DNA from: Chara braunii
Taxonomy: Eukaryota > Streptophyta > Charophyceae > Charales > Characeae
DNA length: 21,846 nucleotides
Assembly (NCBI GenBank): GCA_003427395.1
Contig: BFEA01000387.1
Location: 347,593-369,438, forward strand
Direction: 5' to 3'
Positions 1 to 7,819 of this stretch are shown here, in pieces. Numbering within the stretch: the stretch's first letter is position 1; each line of letters starts with the position of its first letter. The notes under the pieces were generated by a model that was not told the origin of the DNA, did no database searches, and saw nothing but the letters and a program-made list of their open reading frames with translations. Made by a program: the position numbers and the translations under genes.

Positions 1-402
1 CTTACCCAAGCCCCCAAATCAGTGAAAACACAAGCTTTGAAGCAATCTATGAAGAGGAAACATCACCGAACTATCACAAGGTGAATCGCAACTTACCCAA
101 GCACCCAAATCAGTGAAAACACAAGCTTTGAAGCAATCTATGAAGAGGAAACATCACCGAACTATCACAAGGTGAATCGCAACTTACCCAAGCCCCCAAA
201 TCAGTGAAAACACAAGCTTTGAAGCAATCTATGAAGAGAAAACATCACCGAACTATCACAAGGTGAATCGCAACTTACCCAAGCACCCAAATGAGTGAAA
301 ACACAAGCTTTGAAGCAATTTATTAAGGGGAAACATGACCGAATGATCACAAGGTGAATCGCAACTTACCCAAGTACCCAAATCAGTGAAAATCGCAGTT
401 TT
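1..402. repeat. 91-bp tandem satellite, four units plus a partial
   Basis: The word cttacccaag recurs at 1, 92, 183, 274 and 365, a constant 91-bp period with no indels. The first three units are almost identical. The fourth (274-364) carries several substitutions, and the fifth decays at about 390. The array therefore degrades toward its right edge and continues beyond the left edge of the window. The unit length is not a multiple of three and contains no sensible coding frame, so this is satellite or minisatellite DNA. Confidence 0.95.
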
Positions 403-413
403 GACAAGAGGGT

Positions 414-534
414 GAGGGGGAGAAGGGGGAGAAAAAGAAAAGGAAGAAGGAGAGGAAGAAGAAGAAGAAGAAGAAGAAGAAGAAGAAGGAAAGGAAGCAG
501 AAGAAGAGGAAGAAGAAGAAGAAGAAGGAGGAGG
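414..534. repeat. Purine tract with (GAA)n microsatellite
   Basis: About 120 bp of almost uninterrupted A/G (one C at 498). It includes roughly eleven GAA units at 455-488 and further GAA/GGA runs to 530. On the opposite strand it gives spurious serine-rich or leucine-rich frames. Homopurine tracts of this kind can adopt triplex (H-DNA) structure; that is general knowledge and was not tested here. Confidence 0.95.
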
Positions 535-886
535 TCTCCCTCCTCTTTCACTCACCTCTGGCTGGTCTTTAGGTAGTGGAGTCCCAATGCTTGGTTCTAG
601 CCTCCTGGGTATGGCTTTTCCTCCCTCCCAAGCTTTCTCGTCCTCCCTTCACACCTTTCCTTTTCTACTTCTAAGGTTATGGAGTCCTCCTGTCTAGAAG
701 GGCTATGGGGACCCCTTTCAGCCGCTCCTCCTACTTCACAGCCTGAGGGCTATGGCGGACCACTCTCCTTGCTCCCTCCTAGCCTTTGGGTCACCTTACT
801 CAGCCTTACCACCATAGCCAGGCTACAGGCTAGCTTCGGCCCTCACTCCCTTGCTTCTCTCCCTCACGGACTCTTTCCTGGACTCA
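535..886. other. Non-coding stretch without recognisable gene
   Basis: C/T-rich sequence with several diverged copies of a short word of the type ctatggNGGA (about 672, 706, 748), suggesting a very old short-period repeat. No reading frame longer than about 80 codons and no recognisable protein motif were found on either strand. Confidence 0.5.
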
Positions 887-1700
887 TTTGGGCAGCATGT
901 GCACCTCTCATGCTCAAATGAGAGTTGCGGCCTACACCTCCAACTTATATAGGCTGGAACAGGTGCACCGCCCAACCTCTAGGCCCCATTCAAGTGCCCC
1001 TAGGTGGAGCGAGGTACCCCAAGGGCCAAATTTCCGGTTTTGGCCTCTCTGGGGTTACTTGGGCCTCATTTTGGTTAGGTACACGCAGTCCGAGAGGCTG
1101 GTACCCTCTCGGACTACCCCTTGGCCTACCCCGGCCTCTTTTTGCCTCAAAAAGTGCTGCCTTTTGGGGTACCCTTTCCCAAAATGCAACCTTTACTGAA
1201 AATTGAGGGCCTCAAGGCCTATTTTTCGCCTTTTTCTTGGTCCAGGCCTCCTTTGGGTAGGCCGTTGCATTTTCCCAAGTGGTGGCACAGATCTCAGCCT
1301 TGGATTTGGCTGAGATCTATGGTTCTCATTATTCCGAGTTACTCCAAGCCCCCCCTTGCTCCAAATTTGAGTCTTTTGCTCAAATTTTCAATTTTTTTGA
1401 TGTACCTGGCCCAAACCTTGGGCCAAATTCGCAGTTTTGTCTTGTTCCTCTCTTTGTTTTCCCTCCATTTTGTTGCCAACTCATTCCGGAGCTAGCCGTT
1501 TTGTGTCAGCCCACAAAAAACGGCTAGATCTCCTCCTCCGCAAGACCAGATCTCAGATCTAAGGCCCAAAAATGAGCCGGCCAACTCACATCAACATTTT
1601 TCTTTATTTTTGTTGCTTAAATTCAGATATTGCAGAGATAATGCCCCAAGGACCTTATCTCTGCAATCCGGACTGCCCTCCTAGGATCTAGGAGGGATGA
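887..1700. other. Cluster of perfect short inverted repeats (hairpin-rich DNA)
   Basis: At least ten perfect palindromic arm pairs with short loops lie in about 800 bp: 905-911/918-924 (7 bp), 1024-1030/1039-1045 (7), 1087-1097/1105-1115 (11), 1162-1168/1178-1184 (7), 1289-1299/1308-1318 (11), 1363-1371/1379-1387 (9), 1407-1413/1419-1425 (7), 1492-1502/1517-1527 (11), 1629-1641/1655-1667 (13) and 1676-1684/1688-1696 (9). The arms have unrelated sequences, so this is not one repeat family. No coding frame is convincing here. A TATA-like word (tatatagg) lies near 946. Function unknown. Confidence 0.8.
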
Positions 1701-2568
1701 GGTCATCATTGATACTTGCCAGTCCCTATCGCTGCAGTCCCAACCTGGGGGCACTTTTTCCTCCACTCATTCCTCCTCCTTTGTCTCATTCTCCCCCTTT
1801 TTCTCCCCTTTTTCCCTCCTTCCTCCCTTATTTTTGTCGGGCCAAGTGTCCAACAGCTGTTTCTCCGTTTTCTAGTTGTTGGACCCTACCCAAGGTCTGA
1901 TTTTGCAGCCGGCATATGACCGTTACACCTCGGACTGCAGTAGTGGCATCCCCGGGGTCCAAGGAGGCTCCTTTTTGCGGCCGCCGCTTCCAGTTTGAAA
2001 CCCCCTTGCTCCGATTTTCTCCAGCCAGCCTTCTCTCCACGTGGAGCCTTCGGAACTTCGTTTTCCTTGGCCTGGCTGGTCCGAAATAACCCGAACTGCT
2101 GGCCGGCCTCCTCTACCTCTATCCCCCCCTTTTCTTCCCCTCGGCACCTCCCGCCGGCGCTTGCCGCGACGGTACTTAGTGCTTTCATCCGGACTCCCTG
2201 GCCCGGACGGTCGCGTCCACCTGGTGTCAGGTTATTTTATTTTTGTTGTCGCTGCGTCTGATCCAGGATCCCTTGGGGTCGCTCCAGGTGCCCTCCGTCT
2301 TTCCCGTCTGACGCCCGTCTCTCCTCGTTCTGCCGTCAATTTTCGTCAGCACCCGACTTCTCCTCTTTTTCTTATTATCCCTAGTCTCTCCCCTTTTTCC
2401 GACGTCGTCCCGGGTAACGTCCCGCCCTCGTGTACTCCCCTTGGGTCGGTCGCCCTTTATTCCGNCGACGGCTCCGGTCTTCAGTCCCCGTCAGCGGCTC
2501 CCGACACTTTATCCCGTCGATACCCGTCCTGCTAGTGGTTCCGCGGGTGCCGCCATTTTATCTAGGCC
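1701..2568. other. C/T-rich non-coding stretch
   Basis: The plus strand is strongly pyrimidine-rich. One further 8-bp inverted pair lies at 1848-1855/1877-1884, and a single ambiguous base is at 2465. Overlapping open frames on both strands have biased, low-complexity composition and no family signature, so I call no gene here. Confidence 0.5.
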
Positions 2569-2774
2569 CACGCGGTCCCTGGCACTACGGCCCGCCTGCA
2601 TTACGTCTTTCCCTTGGTTTCACGCGGTTCCCGGCACTTTGCCCTGCCGGCACCACGCCGTCCCCTTGTCCCGTGTGGTCCCCGGCTCTTTGTCCTGCCG
2701 GTACCGCCCCGTCTTCCGATCCCATGTGGTCCCCGACACTCCTGCCCCTCCTATACCACGTCTTCCCTTGGTGC
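2569..2774. repeat. Degenerate 51-52-bp minisatellite
   Basis: The motif cacgcggtyccNGGCac (variants cgtgtgg, catgtgg) starts at 2569, 2621, 2672 and 2723, giving periods of 52, 51 and 51 bp. Weaker related words extend to about 2490 on the left and 2830 on the right. The repeat explains the recurring VPG-like peptides in the long plus-strand frame across this region, which I therefore do not annotate as a gene. Confidence 0.75.
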
Positions 2775-3212
2775 TCCTGACGTCCTTCCACCTTGCGGTG
2801 GTCTCCGACTCCCCCCGTTCCCTTTGTGTCCCACACGCCGTTCCACTCCGGGGGCCGGTTCCCCTTAACCTGCGATCTCCTCGGCCCACCTGCCGTCGCG
2901 TCGCGTCAGCGCCTTGCGCCCTGTCCCTTCCCACTTTCTTCCTTCCCTTGCTGCGCACCTCTCATGCTCCTACCAACTTCCCGGCGGCCATCCTCCGTCC
3001 TTGGGGAACGAGTCGCCCTTGCTATTCTCTTACATTCCTTTGCCGCTTCCCGCTTAGACAATTCCTCTTTAGCTTTGGAGGTCTTGACGACTCCAGACAG
3101 CTTCTAGCCTCCTGCTGTCTGTATTCACGCTTTCGATCTTTCCAGCATTCCTTCCTCCGATTTTTTCTGTCGTGCACAAATTGGTCATATACATTCTCTC
3201 GAGTGGCGGGAA
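2775..3212. other. Non-coding; possible body of an LTR (minus orientation)
   Basis: No recognisable protein was seen on either strand. If the junction at 3238-3276 is a real LTR start, this stretch would be the LTR body read leftward; a TATA-like tgtatatg (minus strand) lies near 3192. The other LTR end and a matching second LTR were not found, so this is inference. Confidence 0.3.
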
Positions 3213-3276
3213 ATCATTCGGGACTCACCAGTCCCGACATATTCCCCCCACTCATTCGCGATGTCCTCATCGCGCA
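3213..3276 (-). mobile_element. Polypurine tract and LTR-start-like junction 1
   Basis: On the minus strand a purine block (gagtggggggaa, about 3253-3242) is followed by TGTCGGGACT beginning at 3239. The expected order at the 3' end of an LTR retrotransposon is a polypurine tract and then an LTR starting with TG. The start is embedded in a perfect 8-bp inverted repeat (3218-3225/3230-3237). Just upstream in minus sense lies another perfect palindrome (3257-3263/3268-3274), and the frame reads RDEDIANE, which looks like the tail of a Pol protein. No second LTR copy was found, so the element's extent is unknown. Confidence 0.45.
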
Positions 3277-3398
3277 CCAATCCATAGTCAGTAGGGATTT
3301 TGGAGTGATAGACAGACAGGGGAGAGGAGTGGGGTGGGATGAGTAGTTAGCTTGCCAGGGTTCTTTTTGTCTTTCCCATTCTTTTTTCGGGTCCTTCT

Positions 3399-3680
3399 TT
3401 AAGTTTCCGCCCCTTGGGCGGGGGAGGGTATGGAGGGGTTAAGGTTTTGCTTCGGGTTTCCTTTAGATTGCGTAACATCCCCAAGCTCAATAATGTCTTT
3501 GTAACGAGCGCGTAACACTCTCTGTGCATCAACGTCCGTCTCACAACTGTATCTTTTTCTTACAGGAACTCCCAAATACCCAAGAGCTTCCCCACAACCT
3601 CCCGTATTGTTCCACAGGAGAGAGGATGATGCACCCATCACCCTCCCCAGGGACCGAGGTAAAAAGGGAGATTTTGGCAA
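3399..3680 (-). pseudogene. Cytosine-C5 DNA methyltransferase-like fragment
   Basis: A 93-codon minus-strand frame contains, in order, a GG-C-G-EALGYLGV segment, then CETDVDAQRVLRARY, then IIELGDVTQ. This order and spacing match the N-terminal SAM-binding part of C5 cytosine methyltransferases: motif I (phenylalanine/glycine-rich loop followed by AL...LG), motif II (acidic E-x-D that holds the SAM ribose) and motif III (GD-V/I). Where LFDGxGG is expected, the sequence reads LLWNNTGG, so motif I looks damaged. The catalytic PC motif IV and everything after it are missing; the frame runs into proline-rich sequence and a stop. It lies just upstream, in the same orientation, of LTR-like junction 1. 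It could be a captured retroelement gene or a chance host-gene remnant. The call is by eye only. Confidence 0.45.
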
Positions 3681-3828
3681 CGGATGTTACAAGGATCATT
3701 CGCCATGACTTCCTCCAGGTGAGAGCTAGCAACACGTCAAGGGGCTTAAGCAGCTTGGTGTCTCTTTTCCTCATCAAGTTGACTAGCATCGCCCCTTGGA
3801 GGGGTCTGACCACAGACATGCCTTGCAA

Positions 3829-4275
3829 CTAGTTTTTCATTATACGTTATTTCTCGCTCTCGACAATGTCTTGAAGGCTGCATTCGTAATCTCAAATCTA
3901 TCTTCCCATTTTATTGAGAAAACATTCTCGAGCAGAAATCATTTTGGTTTCGTCTCATTCATTTCTCTTAGGACATCCATACATTTTCAGTACAATTTTT
4001 CCTCTCCCCAAAGCTCAGACATAGTCAAATCCACATGCATTCTTCCCGGGTCATTCCTCCCGGCCTTTCTCAGGTCCTGCCAATTCTGCATGCATATCAT
4101 CCTCTGCCCTTTCTTACCCTTTACTTAATTGACTTTTCATGTGCAATGCTTGGTTCACCCCTTAGCCACTTCTCATCTTTTCAAGCTTATACGAGCCGGT
4201 TACACAGCCAACTCTCAATCTGCCAGTTCCAGTTCCTACCATGTCACTTGCTCAAGTCCTTTCTGCGCTGACGTC
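3829..4275. other. Stretch without recognisable gene
   Basis: All frames are short. A minus-strand stretch near 3905-3845 reads WEDRFEITNAAFKTLSRA, which faintly recalls the linker before RNase H in gypsy Pol proteins. It is too short and broken to annotate. Confidence 0.35.
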
Positions 4276-4405
4276 TTGCCAGGCCCCCTTTTCTCAGGCC
4301 TATACAAAGTCAATCACAATCTTTTTCTGTTCCGGCCATCTTGACAGGCCCCTTTTTTCCAAACCCATGCAAAATCAATTACAAGTCTTGTTTTCATGCG
4401 TATTC
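4276..4405. repeat. 65-bp imperfect direct duplication
   Basis: The segment beginning cttgccaggcccc at 4276 recurs with changes as cttgacaggcccc at 4341 (period about 65). Both copies share the following ccttttNtc and caaaNtcaatNaca words. Related CCTGNCAGG words reappear at about 4645-4680. Confidence 0.5.
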
Positions 4406-4415
4406 ATTGATAGAT

Positions 4416-4461
4416 GGGACACCTTCCCCCCACTCAAAACGCGAAGTCCCCATCGCGCGGC
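4416..4461 (-). mobile_element. Polypurine tract and LTR-start-like junction 2
   Basis: This closely parallels junction 1. On the minus strand, gagtggggggaagg is followed by TGTCCC starting at 4421, and just upstream is an imperfect version of the same cgcga...tcgcg palindrome. The upstream frame reads RDGDFAF then a stop, matching RDEDIANE at junction 1. The sequences after the TG differ between the two junctions, so they look like ends of related but distinct elements rather than two LTRs of one element. Confidence 0.4.
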
Positions 4462-5368
4462 TGGTCCTCGCTCGGAGGTACGAGACCTTTGGCCCACCAA
4501 CCGCAAGTCAAGGACACAAGCCCATCCGCTTCACAAAAGGAAGAGTGATCAGTTCCTCCCCAGCGGACGACGCCTCATCCTTCTACTCGGTCCGACCTTT
4601 CTTCTCTTACGTGGCGAGCACCAATACTGAGGTTCCTCCCCGCGCCTGTCAGGTAGGTCCAATCCAAGCCTGCCAGGGCCTCGTCTAACGTAAGAGCGTG
4701 CCTCGCGAATCATTCCTCCCGAGTGGTGATTTTCTGGATTCCGGCCTCTTCCTTCCAAGAGAGTTGGGGCTCTCGATCAGTTCGCGAGTGCAGTTACGAA
4801 GTCCTCGCAATTAGTCCCGAAACGGTTGTAATGTTCCGGCAAGGCAGTGTCAATGCCCCGTGGTGGTGGCGGACTCCACCCGGTACCTCGCCCAGCCTCT
4901 CCCCTTGGACAATGCCGCCCAACTTAGCGCGGGCAGCCGTGGTCCGACCCAAACTGCCATGCCACCCCTCTATGACATGGCGTGTGGTTGGAGAGTAGCA
5001 AAATAGACTAGATGAGAATGGCTTTCCTGCCCATTTGGCTCTCTCGCCCTTTGACGTTTAGGCGTTCAACAGGAGGCGCAGTTGGAACTCCCCGACTAGA
5101 GCTCATTGTCGGAGGTGGTTCCGGACGTCCCGCACCGATCCAAGTGGTGGGTGCCTTAGTCCTTTAACCCTCATCCTCTTACAAAAGGAACATGTCGCGC
5201 TGAGACTTTTTCCCTCAAGGAGATAGAGGTCTTTGGGGTCGCGATGCATGCGCCGGTATCCCCCTCTTGCTGAGGCCAAAGACTAGAAGAAAGGATAAAT
5301 TCCATTTCAAGGCTCTTTCCAAGTCCATTTCCAGTTGCCTAGGGTCCCCTGTTTATGCAATGCCTTTT
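4462..5368. other. Possible decayed retroelement body, no callable gene
   Basis: If junction 2 is real, this stretch is the 3' internal part of the corresponding minus-strand element. Its minus frames are broken by stops every few dozen codons, and I recognise no protease, RT or integrase motif. The short minus-strand frame at 4758-4549 is rich in arginine and glycine and unrecognised. Confidence 0.3.
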
Positions 5369-5530
5369 CCAATGCTCAATTCAATTTCGATGCTCAGTCT
5401 CATTTCCAGGCTCAATCTCAGTCCAGTGCTCATTCTCAGTCCAATGCTCAATGCAATATCCCTTCTACGGCTGAGTCCAATATCTCTTCCAATGTCTTTT
5501 CCAAGGCTCAACTCTTCCAATCTTTTTCCC
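5369..5530. repeat. 18-bp tandem repeat array
   Basis: Units start exactly every 18 bp at 5369, 5387, 5405, 5423 and 5441, built on ccaatgctcaNtctcagt. Decayed units continue to about 5530. Because 18 is a multiple of three, the array yields a six-residue repeat in open frames (NAQ-SQS type on plus, LSIG type on minus). The flanks are non-coding in appearance, so I treat this as minisatellite. Confidence 0.85.
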
Positions 5531-5612
5531 AAAGTTCTGCTCTTCCAGTTCCATGCATCACAAGCAGCCATGCAAGGGGACCCCAGTGCCAATTCCAAAG
5601 AATGACCCTTGT

Positions 5613-5785
5613 CAGGGGCCATTCCGAACAACCTGGTTAGGGTCGTTCTTTCCATTTCCAAGTCGAACAGCCTGGTTAGGCCATTCTTATCCATTGCAAT
5701 CGGACAGCCTGGTTAGGACCATCCTTATCCATTTCAATTGGAGAGCCTGGTTAGGGCCATCCTTGTCCATTTCAATATTAGCGCC
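5613..5785. repeat. 38-bp tandem repeat array, four units
   Basis: The core cctggttagg occurs at 5632, 5671, 5708 and 5746 (spacings 39, 37, 38). Each is followed by a ccatyctt-tccatttcaa segment. A partial unit without the core precedes the first at about 5613. It begins about 80 bp after the 18-bp array fades and shares the word tccatttc with the sequence ahead of that array. Confidence 0.85.
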
Positions 5786-6300
5786 TGAGGGGGTGGGCCT
5801 CGAGGACACGGATCCTATCTCGTCTCGGGGATTAGAAGGCGGCCATCGTCTTGGGTTTTTACGCATGCTTCTTCCTTTTCCCTCATGCCATTTGCCAATC
5901 TTACATCCATCCGTACATCCGACTTAGCGTCTAATGCTCGAGTTGGAGGTGGCATCCCCAAGCAGCACTAGCCCACCCGGTCGTTCAACCATCACAAGGG
6001 GTGCTGACTCCTTTCCATGTTTTCTCTTTCTCTGGACTCGCATGGATTTTGTTGTTTTGGAGCGACGTGGAACCGGTTGGATTAGGCTCCTAGGGAAGAG
6101 GGTTCTTCATGCCTCTTTACCCATAGGTCCCCTAACCTCTCACAAGGCCTTATGCAAAGACTCATTCAATCATGGACACAAAAATAAAAGGAAAAACTCT
6201 CGTCATTAACGTTTTTTCCAATGTCCAAGAGATTACATGTCCTCGTCCATGACCTTAAGACAACATCGATCATCCCCAGTCCCTTTCTTACTATCAAAAA
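5786..6300. other. Stretch without recognisable gene
   Basis: Only short frames of mixed composition. If the retrotransposon continues past its accessory frame, its 3' untranslated region and 3' LTR would be expected about here, but I found no TG-start/polypurine pair. Confidence 0.3.
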
Positions 6301-6303
6301 GGC

Positions 6304-6665
6304 TCATATTCCCCGGAAGGAGCGAGTACTCATGCAAAGTAGCACTGGTCAACGCCCCCCCCCCCTACTAGTTTCCTCAATCCAAAAAGTAGTTTCATTG
6401 CAGTCCTTCCCAAAAAAAGAGGAGACAAAGTTCGAATGCAACGACAACATTACAGACTCGTCTCATCTAGGTCCCCCTTGTTTTCCCCTTGCTTGCCCTT
6501 AGCCAACGCAACCAGTCACAGTTCTATATCTAAGTGCACTGATCCTTATGTGTTTTTCCCGAAGAAGCAACGACTCATACGAAGTAGCACCAATTGCCCA
6601 GTCCTTAGTCAAAAGTTGCCTCATCTCAATCCATTTAACAAAGTTCAAGTGCGAAACTCAAAATG
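6304..6665. repeat. Diverged direct duplication, about 210-240 bp apart
   Basis: Several words recur in the same order. actcatgcaaagtagcac at about 6329 matches actcatacgaagtagcac at about 6571. Later, acaaagttcgaatgc near 6426 matches acaaagttcaagtgc near 6638. The decreasing offset (about 240 to about 212) implies internal deletions in the second copy. The duplication lies just beyond the accessory reading frame of the retroelement. Confidence 0.5.
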
Positions 6666-6736
6666 GCCGTTGTGCCTGTCCAAGTACCAACCCTCCCTCA
6701 ATTTCCAGCTATTCCCCTCATGCCTCCTGTCCCCTT

Positions 6737-7398
6737 TTACTGCCCCGGTGCCTTGCGCCGAGCCTCCCTCCTTGCACGGTCCTCCATCTCTTGCTCCATT
6801 AGCCTCTTTATCGCCTGCAGATGAAGAAGCGTTTCTTCTGAAAAGAAGGTTGTTGGGGATATGTCTTCTCCCCTGCTCAACTTTTCCTTGCCCTTCATTG
6901 CCCACTGATAACGCAAAATACTGGACCATTGATCGAACCAATCGCTGAAAGTCGGCCCAAATTCTCTTTTCCATGAGTCCTTTTCTTCCCCTGGGTCCTC
7001 CTCTCTTCCCCGATCTTCCCTTGTGGGCATTGTCACTTCGTCCTCTTCTTCCCGCTACTGAGGTCTATGACCTCGATGGACTCCTCCTCCTCCAACCTTG
7101 GTCTTTTCCCCGGGTTCCTCTCTTCCTCCCTGCAGGTATCGCTTTCAGAGGGGAGGACTATTGGCTCCCCCTCCCTTGGTGGTGAAGGTCCCCTAGTCCC
7201 TTGCTTTCTCCCCCCCCTGTTCACAACCAGGTTGTGATCAAACCCCACATACAATTTCCTTTTCCTGGAGCTTGATTCTCCAGCCTGTCTCGACGACTGT
7301 CCCTCAGTAGGCCTATTGATGGCGTTGCTGTCGTTTTCATTTCCAAATTCCATTTTTGTCGTTCGTTGTTTGCTCCCTGCCTGGTCCTGTTTATGCAT
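6737..7398 (-). pseudogene. Accessory ORF after integrase: NLS-like clusters and SUMO-interacting motif
   Basis: First part (7398-7033, first ATG at 7398): a hydrophilic protein of about 121 residues. It has a basic cluster SRKRKL, a second cluster GKRPRL, then EEEESIEVIDLSSGKKRTK at its end. IEVIDLSS (7077-7054) has the shape of a SUMO-interacting motif: hydrophobic V-I-x-L core, acidic residues before, serines after. A stop follows immediately. An overlapping frame shifted by one step (from about 7030 to 6737) continues for about 98 residues as a charged, probably helical segment (FSDWFDQW..., LLHLQAIKRLMEQEMEDRARREARRK). I read the two as one broken gene, though two overlapping genes are possible. 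Same strand as pol, about 420 bp after the integrase stop. No known family recognised. Confidence 0.5.
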
Positions 7399-7410
7399 AA
7401 CAATCACCAC

Positions 7411-7819
7411 AACCCTCCCCCCATATACTCACATTCCTTCCCATCCCCATTTGCAGATTTGCCGGCCTTCTCAGAACCCTTGCTTGCCCCCGCGCAGTTG
7501 GTGATCCCATCATCCCTTGTACCCCTAAGCACATTGTCCCCCCCTTCCCCGCATAGGTATCTCATGTAGGCGATTGACAACATCCCCCGCAAAAACTATG
7601 GTACAGTGTTCCAGCCCTTAGATGCCTTGTGTAGACAGTCCCCAGAGTTGCCCACAAAAACTATAGTACACTGTCCCCCAACTCCCAACCCCATGCATAC
7701 TCAGCCCAGACAGTCTCCCCATGTTCCACATAAATTCAAGTCACACAAACGAACAACCCTTGTGGTCATGATCACTCCCATAGGGAGGCGGTCCAGGGTC
7801 ATAGCCAGTTGTCTACCTT
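7411..7819. other. Spacer after integrase with 65-71-bp imperfect repeats
   Basis: aaaaactatggtacagtg at 7591 recurs as aaaaactatagtacactg at 7656. agacagtccccagagttg at about 7633 recurs as agacagtctccccatgttc at about 7706. Two to three diverged units are present and no protein-coding signal was seen. The stretch separates the integrase stop from the accessory frame. Confidence 0.5.

Noticed and set aside
1-402. CRISPR-like direct repeats
   Set aside because: Units are contiguous 91-bp tandem copies without unique spacers, in a eukaryotic context.
256-555. Minus-strand serine-rich and leucine-rich frames
   Set aside because: They are products of the GAA purine tract.
2441-3346. 301-codon plus-strand open frame
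   Set aside because: It crosses the 51-52-bp minisatellite, has skewed Pro/Ser/Arg composition and an ambiguous base, overlaps open frames on the other strand, and shows no family motif.
5267-5694. Overlapping open frames on both strands
   Set aside because: They are generated by the 18-bp and 38-bp tandem arrays; the period of 18 keeps any frame open.
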